Assembly: GCF_000234665.1 (NCBI RefSeq)
Contig: NC_018331.1
Location: 868,001 to 932,000, forward strand
Direction of reading: 5' to 3'
DNA from: Leishmania mexicana MHOM/GT/2001/U1103
Lineage: Eukaryota > Euglenozoa > Kinetoplastea > Trypanosomatida > Trypanosomatidae
DNA: 64,000 nt
Shown piece by piece: positions 7,815 through 18,111 of this stretch. Under the pieces are notes generated by a model. It was not told the DNA's origin. It saw nothing but the letters and a program-made list of their open reading frames with translations, and searched no databases. Made by a program: the position numbers and the translations under genes. Numbering within the stretch: the first letter of the stretch is position 1; the number at the start of each line of letters is the position of its first letter.

Positions 7815-10563
7815 GATGGCGCTCCTTCCTTCTTCTTCAAGAGGGAGACACGAAAGAAGCAGCACTCAAGTACACGCACACACACTTTGTGCGAGCCTCA
7901 GTACCGCCAAGTGGGGGGGGGGGGGCGGCGGCGGCGGCGAGAGGAAGAGTGAGATGAGTCCCCTGTGTGCAGAGTCCGTCGCGGGTACACGAACACACGC
8001 ACAGAGAGCGAAGAGTGTGCGCAGACACAAGCCACAACAGCACCCGTACACAGCTCCTTCTGGCACACGCAGACAGGCAAGAATGGCCCAAAAAACACAG
8101 CAAACAAAACAAAGAAAGAGTGAATCACCGTGCGCGTCGGGCGGGGAGGGGCGGAGGCGGAGGCGGTCACGAGCCTCCGATGGCTTTAGCGAGATCCTTG
8201 ATGTGTCGAAGAGCGCAGCGAATAAAAAAAAACGAAAAGGGGAGCGGTTGTGGTGACGGTGATGGAAGTGTCCGTATGACCGAATACGCACACGCACACG
8301 GAATAATAATAAAAAATACACACGGAAGACAGGCAGACAGAGAGGCACACACACACGCAGAGGATCGGAGCCGCAGTATGCGCACGCACACACAACAGCC
8401 GATAACACACACACACGCACACACACCGAGGCAGGGAGACGAAAAAAAGGAGGAGCGGTTAACACGTGTGCACGTTCGAGCCTAAGAATTCTGCCTGTTG
8501 CGTTTTCTTTCGCTTCCTGTGGGTGGCGAGGGTGCAGAGAGATCAGAGAGATCAGAGAGAGAAGACTGGTGCGCCAATTTGTGCGAGTGGTGTGGGTTGG
8601 GGTAGGGTTTGCGGGGTGTGTGAGGTGTGGCGGGAGGGGGAGGGGAGGGGCACGCAGGGTTCGGAGTTCAAGGCAACGAACAAGAGTCGCAAAACGTTGG
8701 AGGGTGAGAAGACAGGTATGTGAGGAGGTGGAGAAGCACACATGCAGACGCGCACATGTAGGCAGACTGAGAGCGAGACAGAGTGGGACGCAGGAGAAGA
8801 GCGAAGAAGCAGAAACAAGGAACAAGAGGAAGCGTGTGTGTGTGGGCAGGTGAGGGATGTTCAGGCGAAGTGCGCAAACAAAATACGCACACGCACACAC
8901 ACACACGCAACTGTATACATCGACAAGCATCAGAAGGATGAAAAGCAAGAAAAAAATAACAATAATGATAATGATAACACAGCCGGGAAAGGAGAAGACG
9001 CTCACGCACACGCTCGAAGAAGGCAAAGCACAACGAAAGAAACGCTGAGCAACAACAATAAAAAAAGATGAAGGAGAAGTGCGTGTGTACATGTGTGTAC
9101 ATGTGGGGGGTGGGGGGGTTCCCTTTATTCTGATGGGGAGAAGGTGGATGGAGAAGGGAAAAGCGTCCGAGGCTGAGAAGGGGCGAGGGGTGGCACTGAG
9201 AGATCAGCATGGATGCACGTGTGCCACTCTTTGCCTTGTGGAGAGATGCGTATGCACGGCTCCTCTCGTCTTCGCTCTCTCAGGCGGCGCAGTGACAGGC
9301 ACACACACACGTATATATACATGTATCACGGCCACCCCGTCGCCGTTCCCGCTGCCCCGCCCTTCCTCGTTCTCTCCCTCTCCCTCACTCGCTTACGCTT
9401 CCTCTCCCTGTATCCACCCCCCCCCCTCGGATTGCCCGCCGTGCGTCGCCCAGCCATCCACGAGGAAATACACAGACCCCATCCAGTGAACCATCTTCAC
9501 TCTCCCCGCTGCTGCCGTTGTAGTTGCTGTCGCCGCTTCTCTGCCACTGAAGCATGCATTGCTCCAGCCCTGATGTTGCTGTGTGCATGTACATAGAGGT
9601 ATCGCTGTCGCGACCACGTCATCGTTAGCATGCCAATGGGTGAAGCGTTCGCTTCACTCACTGCGCTGCCTGCAGCTGCTTCCTGCTACTGCACTATGAG
9701 TCACTGCTGCTCCGGTGGTGACGTTGGGTGGGACGGGGTTGCCCCCTCCCGGTCCCTTCTCGTTGCATTGGGTCACGAGTGTGGCACACCTCACGGTCGG
9801 TGCATGTATGCGTACGTTTGTTGTTTGTTTTCTATTTTGTGCGTATTTCAGTCTGAGTGTGTGTGCGTGTCCTTGCAGCGTGAGTACCTGTGCACATGCG
9901 CGTCTCTCACTGGGTGCGTGGTCCGCTCAACCTCCCCCGCCCGTCAGCCTCTCCCCACTCACAGCCCAGCGCCCATCGCAATGGATGCTGCCCATCACCC
10001 GCGCAGAGGTGTCCCTCATCATCCCTTCATCGGGCCCGCTCTACTTCCGGCAACCTTCGATAACGACTCTGGGACGGTTGTGCTCAGACATGCACACATG
10101 GTACACACAAGCCCCTTTCACTCCACTGCCTGCTCATCCTTGCACGCTCGACACGCTTGCCGGGTTCGTATGTTGTTCTCTCTATGCCTTCACCACCACC
10201 ACCACCCGCCACCAAGCTCCGGCTACAGCACTCAAACATTCGGCATCCGCAAGCACACATAAAGAGAAAGCTATCCTGCCGCCGTAGGGCCTCCACCCCT
10301 CTTCCCCCAGCACACTCACCCCTGCAATCAAGGCGGAGGCGCCTCGAACTCTGCCCATCCCGCCCCGTCGCCTCTCCCCGGCGTCTCCGACCTCACCACC
10401 ACACCACTCTCGTGTCGCCGTCAGCTCTGAGAGAGCGGTGTGCCTGCTTTGACCAACCGAGTCGCACCGCTACAGTCAGAGGTAGAGGGTGGGGAGGAGG
10501 CAAGTGTCGTGTCCTGTATAGCTCCCCCCCCTCCTCCTCAGACACGCGTCTGCACCACACTGC
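7815..10563. other. Intergenic spacer, 2.7 kb
   Basis: It holds the 5' flank of the RRM1-like gene and the 3' flank of the lipase gene. It includes a G12/(GGC)n block at about 7912-7940, which is pyrimidine-rich on the minus strand and a likely splice tract, many (AC)n runs at 8270-8460 and 8885-8910, and a direct repeat of GTGTACATGT near 9083. The long minus frame 7866-9092 is repeat-driven. No gene supported. Confidence 0.6.
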
Positions 10564-13500
10564 CTAGCTCCGCTCCTCTCTGCTTGTGCGTCGTGGATCT
10601 TCATGTATCTCTTCTAGTGACGCGCTGTACGAGTCCAGCATGTGCTGCATCATCATTGACTTCATGAGGAACAGCTCGTGCATGACAGGATGGCCACGTG
10701 GCACGTCCACCAGGCGGTTCGTCATGCCGTCCCACGGCGAGGTGAGTAGAAGCACCCGTCCAGGGTGGTGAAGCTCGTGAGAGAGATCCCGCGCCTCGTG
10801 CTTCCGGTCCTCGCTCTTCGAAGGTAAGCTCTTGAGATTTGATGCACCCTGAGCGTCACCGTCCGCCGATGTGCACACCCCAATCACCACCTGAGAAACG
10901 AAGGCTTGCGCGGCGTCCGCCATGGTATCGTCCACTGCTGTTGGCACGGCGTTGTCGTGTGCGCACGGCAATGAAGCTTCCGTCGTGGTGGCCTTGGGGG
11001 GTGTTGTGGGCATGTCTACCATCTCCCGTTCCGCATGCGCGCCGGCAGCCCCGCCGTATGTCGCTGTGTCACGCTCACCCACATCTCGAAGTACTTGCTG
11101 CCGTGCATCTGTGGCGGCCGGGGCCGCAGCCGACGACACCTCCGCAGAGGCGGCGATCTGAGGTCCGACCATTTGCCGCAGCAGCCGATCAATGGTGTTC
11201 ACCTGCAGCCGCGGCACACAGTCGAAGCCGTTCACAACATTCCATACCGGGAAGCACGCAGCCGCCGGAGCGCTCTGTTGCGGCACATCGCAACGGCTGT
11301 AGCCGCCGTCGGCCCGCGCGCAGCTCACCTGGTCAAAGCACGACGCAGCTGGCAGGGACAAGGTCGGCATCGGCGCAAACGCGATCACGTGAATGCGCCT
11401 GAGCACAGCCGGCGGTAGCACCTGGTCATAGTGCAACCGAGTGGCGAAGAGCACAGCAACGCCGCCGCCGAGCGAGTGGCCTGTGATGAGAATCAAGTAA
11501 GACGGGTGCTCCGCCGCAAGCTGCTCGAGCCCGTCGAGAAGACCATCTGGTGTGTCCAGCGGCTGCAGTGCATACGGCTCCAGCGCGACCATCACCGGCT
11601 CCTTGGTCGCTTCAGGGGTACCGATGTCATCTGTTTCACTGCCGGTGGCACTAAGCGATGTCTGCGCCTTCACACCCACAACTCTCTTCGCTGAAGGCAA
11701 CGGGGTCGCTGCCGCACGCACGCTGACACGGCGTGCTGCGTCCTCCACGGCGGTCGGCGTCGCGTCTGTGACCACCTCGGCCGCCGTCGCAGCTGCAGCT
11801 GCTTTCCTTTTGTGTATCACTCTCTCCCCATACCGCGAGGCGCGCTGATCAAAGAGCGTATTCACCACTTCCGCTGCACCTTGATGGGCGTAGCCACCAC
11901 AAAATGGCTGGCTGACCGCCGCGAGGTCTGTCATGATGTCGAACGTGTTTAACGTTCCGCGGAAGGAGACGACGATGCGGCCGGCGACGTCGTCCACGAG
12001 GAGGGCGTAGCTCGGCTCGGTAGCCTGTGAGGCCCACCGCGACAGCCGCAGAGCACTCGGTGGCAGCTCCAGCAAGCTCGTCACCGCTGAGTCATTTTCC
12101 TGCTTCGATACTTCGGCGCCGCCGCGCTTCATCGTGAAGAGCAGTGCGATTGAGAGCGTAGAGGAGAGGGAGCCGCGCCGGTACACTTCGCCGTAGACTG
12201 CCGTAGCGTACCGCATGGCCTGCCAGAGCAACAGCTGCACCGGATAATGAGCGAGGGGCCACGTTGATGGCGCGACGTCATCATCATTATCATCGGATGC
12301 CGCCCGCTGTGCCATCATCTGTGTCGCCGCCCCCTTTCCCAAGAAGGGGGACGAGAAGAAGCCCTTGCTGCTGGCACCGCCCACACTCGTCTTGAGATTT
12401 TCGAGGACGGACTTGTCCACGCGCAGCGGTCGAAGGGCTGCGAAGGCGGGCGTGGAGCATGTGGTGGCGGTGACACCAGTCTGCGCTTGCCAGTGCAGTC
12501 GCACCTCGTCCCAGCTGATGCTGCGGAGGAGCGTCGCGTCGTCCAGAGATGCCGCGCACGCTGCGTATAGCGCCTGATGCGCGTTGCTCAGATCCTGCAT
12601 CGCCGAGTACCGTTTCAAAAAAGTGAGCGGCGTCAACGTCGGATAGCGCGCGATCACCGTGTCGAGCAGCGCGTACACACCCCTAAGCACAGCTTTCGCA
12701 TTGGCGTCGCGGAGGTTGTTGGCGTTGTCGTCGGGGTCGAGGTATCTCACCAGCATTGCCTTAGCGCGATCCCACGAAAAGGGTCCGCTGGCCATCGAGG
12801 ATGATCCAGTGCCCGTTGCCACCGCCGCTGACGTTGGGAGCGCGGAGGCGGAAGGGGAGGATAAGGCCGATGTGGGCAAGGAGAACGGCATCTGATGCGC
12901 GGCCGGAGCAAGTACCTCGCACTCCTGCACCAACCGCATCTTGGCGAGGCAGTGGATGTGCAAAACGAGGCCGCAGATATCGCATCGGTAGCCCTCCGTG
13001 CCGAATCCGAGAAACGGCTGAGACGGAGCTGCAGCAACAGCGGTCGCAGCTGCCGAGGACGTCGACGAGGAGGGGGTCGCCGTTGCAAGTAACGGAGAGC
13101 ACCCCGGCTCAGATGGCGTTGTGGGTGATGCAAGAAACGATAACAGAGCAAAGGGCGGCGACGAGGCAGTGCCCGACTGCGGCGTCGTCAACGTCGCCTG
13201 CTGCGGCTGTGGCTGCGACCAAATCTTCGCTTTCAGCACCGTCGCCTTGCACACCTCACAAAGGGCAGGGAGAAAAAACTGCCGTAACCGCAGCTGATGG
13301 ACATGCGTCGGCGACGAGGCCGACGACGGCGCGCGGTTCTCCGGCACGGCGCTCGTGCTGTCGACTCCCTCCGCCCCACCGCCAAGCCCACCGTCTTGCA
13401 TCGGCGTAGGCGAATCCGTCATGCGCTCTGCACCCGCGTGTACACCTGGCAGGGCCAGGTGCGACAGGAACGTGAAGAGTTTCTTGTCAGCAATAGAATC

Positions 13501-13839
13501 GGGCAGCGTAGTGGCCAGAGCGGGTGGCGGTGTACACGGTCGGCTGGTCGCCACCACCGTCGGTCTACCGTTGGCATCGTGCGGTCCTGGCTCACACGTC
13601 TGCGGGAGAGTCTTTGTTGAGCCTGACGCCCTTGTTGCCGCTCGCTGTAGCTGGCCCTCCCTGAATAGCTTTAGCAGCGCCGCCTTCTTCTCAGTAAGAT
13701 ACTGCAGGAAGTCTGAGGACGGCACCGCATCTGCCGATGCAGACGGCGGAGCGGTGTCGCCATCTCTGTGTGCTGGCGTTGTGGTCTCTGAACCCGCCGT
13801 CGCATTATCCTCCGAAGAAGCCGATGCGGACGCACTCAT
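10564..13839 (-). CDS. Class 3 lipase with C1-type zinc-binding domain (diacylglycerol-lipase-like), 1,091 aa
   Basis: ATG at 13837-13839 (MSASASASSEDNATAG). Residues 1-175 are low complexity. A Cys/His domain of C1 type begins near 178 (HQLRLRQFF, CEVC) and is completed near 285-300 (YRCDICGLVLHIHCLAKM), split by a long Pro/Ser/Ala insertion. The lipase_3 core runs from about 600 to 900: SFRGTLNTFDIMTDLAAV near 626, the nucleophile elbow ITGHSLGGGVAVLFATRL with Ser near 789, and VWNVVNGFDCVPRL with a candidate acidic residue near 870; His near 1050 (GHPVMHEL) may complete the triad. Known relatives hydrolyse acylglycerols. The C1 domain suggests recruitment to diacylglycerol membranes. No signal peptide is obvious. 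Confidence 0.85.
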   Translation of the reverse strand: MSASASASSEDNATAGSETTTPAHRDGDTAPPSASADAVPSSDFLQYLTEKKAALLKLFREGQLQRAATRASGSTKTLPQTCEPGPHDANGRPTVVATSRPCTPPPALATTLPDSIADKKLFTFLSHLALPGVHAGAERMTDSPTPMQDGGLGGGAEGVDSTSAVPENRAPSSASSPTHVHQLRLRQFFLPALCEVCKATVLKAKIWSQPQPQQATLTTPQSGTASSPPFALLSFLASPTTPSEPGCSPLLATATPSSSTSSAAATAVAAAPSQPFLGFGTEGYRCDICGLVLHIHCLAKMRLVQECEVLAPAAHQMPFSLPTSALSSPSASALPTSAAVATGTGSSSMASGPFSWDRAKAMLVRYLDPDDNANNLRDANAKAVLRGVYALLDTVIARYPTLTPLTFLKRYSAMQDLSNAHQALYAACAASLDDATLLRSISWDEVRLHWQAQTGVTATTCSTPAFAALRPLRVDKSVLENLKTSVGGASSKGFFSSPFLGKGAATQMMAQRAASDDNDDDVAPSTWPLAHYPVQLLLWQAMRYATAVYGEVYRRGSLSSTLSIALLFTMKRGGAEVSKQENDSAVTSLLELPPSALRLSRWASQATEPSYALLVDDVAGRIVVSFRGTLNTFDIMTDLAAVSQPFCGGYAHQGAAEVVNTLFDQRASRYGERVIHKRKAAAAATAAEVVTDATPTAVEDAARRVSVRAAATPLPSAKRVVGVKAQTSLSATGSETDDIGTPEATKEPVMVALEPYALQPLDTPDGLLDGLEQLAAEHPSYLILITGHSLGGGVAVLFATRLHYDQVLPPAVLRRIHVIAFAPMPTLSLPAASCFDQVSCARADGGYSRCDVPQQSAPAAACFPVWNVVNGFDCVPRLQVNTIDRLLRQMVGPQIAASAEVSSAAAPAATDARQQVLRDVGERDTATYGGAAGAHAEREMVDMPTTPPKATTTEASLPCAHDNAVPTAVDDTMADAAQAFVSQVVIGVCTSADGDAQGASNLKSLPSKSEDRKHEARDLSHELHHPGRVLLLTSPWDGMTNRLVDVPRGHPVMHELFLMKSMMMQHMLDSYSASLEEIHEDPRRTSREERS

Positions 13840-14887
13840 CCCTGGCCGCCAATTACGGCGGCACGCCTACACCGTTGTCGGCCCTGTTCAGAAAGCAAGC
13901 AGGGAAGAGCAGAAATATACGAAAGAAGCCCTAGAGGAGAACCTACGCCTGTGCCATGCCCTCCACCCCACCCTTCCCCCGGCGGGACGAGTCCTCCCCC
14001 CACCCCCTCTCCCACACGCACACACAACACGTCGTTCGATCAGCCGCCTGGTGCTGGCAGCAGCAGACATGCATGTGGTGCAGAAGACAACGAAAAGCAA
14101 GATGCCACGCGTGACCGTCGACAGGAGCGCGTGCCGGTGCGCCTATTCAGGGGGGAAGAGTGGGCTCTTGGATCGTGCGCGTGTGGGTGTCTTCTCCCAC
14201 ACGGAATGGGCCCCGGCGACCGCCTCTGCGAGGACGACAGGCAGACGAGTGCGACGAAAAAGGCAAGCGGTGCGCCAATATGAACAGCGGAGGGCGTACA
14301 ACTTCCAAACAACTCTAACGCCGACAGTGAACACAGGCAAGTAAACAAACCTGGTTGAGGATCGAAGAGCCAACAGGCGCCCACAATGGCGAGCTGCAAG
14401 AGTGAGGCGTCGCACGGTGATCAGCCGGTGAACGCGAACAAAGGACGCGCAAAAGGCAAGAGAAAGACGCGCGCCCGACGGCGAAGAGAGCAGCAGCCGC
14501 AATACTCGGAGTAGTAGCACCACGTCACATGCGAGTAGCTGACGCATATGATGAGTTATCGACAGAGGAAGGCAAGAGTCAGTGGCGCAATCCCTCCCAG
14601 CACTAGGGAAAGCAGCGCTTTTTATGTCTCTCTGTGCCTGTGGTAGGGGGGGTTCACGTGCTCGAGTGGAGGGATGGAGAGGAGATGAGTCGGGGGAGGG
14701 GGAGAAGGGGGCAGCAGACGGCAGAGTAACGGTAACTAAACAGACACACATACGCGTGTTTGACTGGTGGGTGATGTGCAAGGGTGCCTTGATGCGTGAC
14801 CGCGCGTAGGTATAGGGAAGATGAACGCCTGGGGTTCACAGATTCTCGAATGCCTCCGAAGAATTTGTTCTTTTTCATATGTCTGTT

Positions 14888-15493
14888 TCTCCGTCAGCGC
14901 GGCCATTCGCCGCCATGGAGCATGCGCCCAGCCACTCACACTCTGACCCCCGGCCCGGCCACACAGGCCCATCATCGCGCGGCACCAGGCACCGGGAGAC
15001 ACACGCCCTGCAGCAGTGCGCTGCCACAGTCGCCGGAGCACAGCCCCTGCCTCAAACGCTACCCACCCACTCGCCTTCAAGATTGCCTCGCAGCCGCGCC
15101 CATGGTGCCCGCCGCCACCGGGTGCACCCCCGCGGGGTCGCATGAAGGCCCCCACCAGCACCCAGCGAGCGCCGGGCGGGATACCCGCGAGTCACGCTGA
15201 CGCTCGGGCCCATCGTGTGGGCGGCACAAGCGCCTTCACAGTCGCAGGCCGCTCCAGCAGCACGCCGTTCAGGGCCTGACTGCCAACATGAGTCTCGCTG
15301 GGCTCCGCCGTGGAGTGGGCACACGACCCTGTCACCACCAGAAGCGGTGCCGCATTTCGCAGGGGGCAGGGGGTGGGGGGCTGCCCGACTTTCGACACAG
15401 AGTGGGGGAGGGGGGAGGAACGGGACCGCGAGACGCCGCGCACGGAGGCGCATGGCCCCTCCTCCTCCCCCGACCCCCACCCGTCCGTCATCA
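14888..15493 (-). mobile_element. SIDER-like retroposon, copy C, full length
   Basis: About 605 bases, nearly identical to copies B and D along its length; differences are scattered single bases and one C deleted in the GGCCCCCCACC run. The minus-strand 3' end reads GACGGAGAAACAGAC and then an A-rich stretch. It sits about 1.6 kb beyond the stop of the VAP-like gene, in its 3' flank, and in the same orientation as the genes. Confidence 0.62.
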
Positions 15494-16121
15494 GGGAGAA
15501 CAAAGAAACACAGGTGCGGGGAGACGAAGAAAGATACAGAGGCGAAAGACAGAGAAGGAGCGAAGTGAAGCAGTGTACCTCCCGTTGCGCGCCTCACCCG
15601 ACCCCTTTGCGTCCCTTCGAAGTTTTGATGGGTCCAACGAAGAACGGAAGTAAGCCGTACAAGCGAAGAGCCGCGGGGCACTGGTATCGAGGCAGGCATG
15701 CATCTGCATCTGGGGGGAGGGGAGGGGGAGGGGCACGGGAAGAGGAAGAGCAAAGGGGTGGAGATGAGCAAGGAAAGCCAGGCGCTCACGAAAATAAAAT
15801 GCGGAAGACTGTGAGACAACCAAGAAGGGAGGGAGGGAGGGAGGAGAGGGGGGCGGGCGGGCCTCGGAGAGAGAAGCACGACAGGGGAGAGGGGGAACTA
15901 ACAAAGAACGGGAGGATCGCACCAAGCGAGCATGAAAGATAAAAAGAGAGAGAGGCACGGACAAGTAGCCCGTATAGTCTCACCAGTACGTCCGGTCAGT
16001 CTCTCCTCACGCTGCTGCCCGCATAAACACCATCATTACTGTTATCATGATGGGTCAGGTGGATCTAGGTAGGTGGTGCCCATAACAAAACATCCCCTCC
16101 ACCTCCTCCTCTGGTGCATCT

Positions 16122-16205
16122 TTGCCGAGCTAGAACCAACTGAAGAAGGGGGGTAGGTAAGTTGCGCTAAGGCCAGACGAGCCCGTACTAGCTCGGCAAC
16201 TGAAG
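16122..16205 (-). ncRNA. Candidate hairpin RNA with 3' AGA box (H/ACA-like), speculative
   Basis: TTGCCGAGCTA (16122-16132) and TAGCTCGGCAA (16189-16199) are perfect 11-base complements around a 56-base interior. The arms are symmetric, so read on the minus strand the RNA runs from about 16199 down to 16122, and the bases directly after the closing arm are AGATGC (16121-16116). Trypanosomatid H/ACA-like guide RNAs are single hairpins followed by an AGA box near the 3' end. The length, about 84 nt, is slightly above typical. The interior guide pocket and target are not worked out; it could equally be a 3'UTR hairpin of the VAP-like mRNA. Confidence 0.3.
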
Positions 16206-17097
16206 AGAAGACACCATACGGTTTGTCGCTAGTGCACCCGTGACACCTTCCACTGACATGGCCTCTTCATCTCCCTTCTCTTTTTCGTTGGGTGGGTGGG
16301 GTGGGGGAAGAGAGAGGGGGGAGGTGCGAGGAGGAGGTTGTCATGAGTGCTTCCTCGTCGCACAGTGCACACAGCAGACGGAGAGAGTGACTGAGTCGAG
16401 CACACGTGCCGCTGTGCACCGACATCTGCGGAAACACTAAACGCCGAAGCACAAGAGAAAAAAAAGCAAAGAAAACAGCAACAACAAGAGGGAGACCATT
16501 TTGCACAATCTTGGTATACCCCTCTCTGCGCTGGCGTTGTTGCGTGGCCCCCACCCTCCCTCCCTCACACACCACGACTTCACGGTCGCGCCTTCTCGAC
16601 TCGACAGCCTCCCCCCTCCCCCCTCCCTCCCCGCACTCCCGTTCCCACCCCCTCCTCGAATCCCCACTCTTCGCTTGAGCGGTGGTATCCCCTCTGCGAG
16701 CACAACATCTGTGCCCAAGTGCAGCAGCAGCAACAACAGCACCCAGCGGCGACGGCACCGGTGCACACGAGGGATGTGTGGCGCCAAAGGAGGCGTAGTG
16801 AAGGAAGGTGGCGGAGCAAGACAGAGCAACACGTGGCAACGAAAATGAAAGCAAGTCAATGCGTCGAGAAGCCATGAAAACAACGGAAAAATGAGTCAGC
16901 CCCCGAGCGTTCGAAACGGAGACAATGCCAGAGCGCGCCAATGATGGGGAAGGACGAACAGCGTACGAGGGAGAAAAGAGGAGCGGGCGCGCGCGAAGAC
17001 CACACAAAGACACGAATCGCCTTCGTGCCCACACATGAGTAGCGCAGCTGAAAGACACGGTGTGTTGGTGCACTCACCCGCGGATGCGGGCGCGACG

Positions 17098-18111
17098 CTA
17101 GTGTTTTGCAATGAGCCACGTCAGGAGGTTGGACTGATCCAGCAGGCCGCATAGCAGCGTGAGAAACAGGAGCACACCCACCGCCCTGTAGGAGAGCTTG
17201 TAGTGCATTACTTGCTCCGTGATGCTCTTCAGCGTGATGTCGCCACAAGTAGACCCGGCGGAAGTCCTCGGCTTCTGTGTTGGTGCCGAAGATGGTGGAG
17301 AGGCGGACGGCGCCGACGCGCCCGCAGCCTCACTCAGCCTCGCTGCAAAGATGCTCGGGGAACCTGTTGCACACGGTGTGTAGCAGGCATCGCTGTGCGG
17401 GGACCGCGTAGCCGGTGTGGTGGTTTGACTCTCAGAGTAGCGGTGCGGCGGCGCCTCCGGAGGGGCTTTGTTCTGCGGCTGCGTCGACGATGTCACGGGA
17501 GGACGAGTCCTCGGCAGCGGGGCTGCGCCGTCCGCGATTGGCTTGCAAGTGCCGCCTTCCTCCTTCATGCACATTACAAGGCTGTCTGGAACGTTGTTGC
17601 GCGTCGCGAAGACGCACCGGAGCTTGTAGCGCATCGCGATCGGTGAGTTTTTCTTTACCTGCCCGCGCTGCTTCCAAAACCGCGAAGCATCGGCTACGAC
17701 CTCCCGCGACGCCTTCGCCTCCTTGCTGCCAGGAGCCCAATGCACCAGCGCCGTCTGCACCGACTGCGCGTCAACGACCGCGAAGTCGACGTGGATAGCA
17801 TCCTTTGTCGCCTCTGTTGGCAGCTCGCGCTCCTCCGGGTTCTTGGTCATCTTCACATGCTCGGGGTTGAAGGAGAAGATAATCGTGGCATGCTCGCCAG
17901 CGCCAATGAAGCCGACAGGGGGGTGAACAGAGTACCTGTTCTGAACCCGGCTCAGGATCTTGAACGAGATGACGTTCGCCTTCGGGTCGCCTTGCACGAC
18001 CGGCAGCATGTTCTTCACCTGCACGACATTATCGATGGTGGCGTTCGTGAAGGGCAAGGGGAAGAAGAGGCTGTCTTGTGACAGCTTGATCGGAAGGGTG
18101 TCGCTGGGCAT
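17098..18111 (-). CDS. VAP-like MSP-domain protein with C-terminal membrane anchor, 337 aa
   Basis: ATG at 18109-18111 (MPSDTLPIKLSQDSLFFPLP). An MSP (major sperm protein) domain fills about residues 5-165: LPFTNATIDNVVQVKN, then FKILSRVQNRYSVHPPVGFI and GEHATIIFSFNPEHVK, the typical order of VAP proteins, although the domain carries extra loops. A Pro/Ser/Thr-rich linker follows, then a single hydrophobic helix at about 313-330 (AVGVLLFLTLLCGLL) with a very short lumenal tail, as in tail-anchored ER proteins. VAPs bind FFAT-motif proteins and organise ER contact sites for lipid transfer; that role is inferred here. The frame upstream of this ATG is spacer with (GA)n tracts that probably serve trans-splicing. 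Confidence 0.85.
   Translation of the reverse strand: MPSDTLPIKLSQDSLFFPLPFTNATIDNVVQVKNMLPVVQGDPKANVISFKILSRVQNRYSVHPPVGFIGAGEHATIIFSFNPEHVKMTKNPEERELPTEATKDAIHVDFAVVDAQSVQTALVHWAPGSKEAKASREVVADASRFWKQRGQVKKNSPIAMRYKLRCVFATRNNVPDSLVMCMKEEGGTCKPIADGAAPLPRTRPPVTSSTQPQNKAPPEAPPHRYSESQTTTPATRSPHSDACYTPCATGSPSIFAARLSEAAGASAPSASPPSSAPTQKPRTSAGSTCGDITLKSITEQVMHYKLSYRAVGVLLFLTLLCGLLDQSNLLTWLIAKH

Larger units (their letters stand above)
13840..17097. other. Intergenic spacer, 3.3 kb, with SIDER-like copy C and a hairpin locus
   Basis: Besides copy C (14888-15493) there is an unusual stretch at about 16010-16260 without microsatellites that contains two inverted repeats (16030-16053 and 16122-16199). 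Purine-rich runs at 15715-15750 and 15828-15865 are pyrimidine tracts on the minus strand. No protein gene supported. Confidence 0.6.

Noticed and set aside
7866..9092. 408-codon minus-strand open frame
   Set aside because: Composition is runs of Cys/Val, Ser/Leu and His from (AC)n and (GT)n arrays, starts at a weak site and has no domain; it is spacer.
9630..10262. 210-codon plus-strand open frame
   Set aside because: Cys/His/Pro-rich, no family features, wrong strand, in the 3' flank of the lipase gene.
16267..17073. 268-codon minus-strand open frame
   Set aside because: No domain, unstable composition and C-rich tracts; lies in the VAP-like gene's 3' flank.
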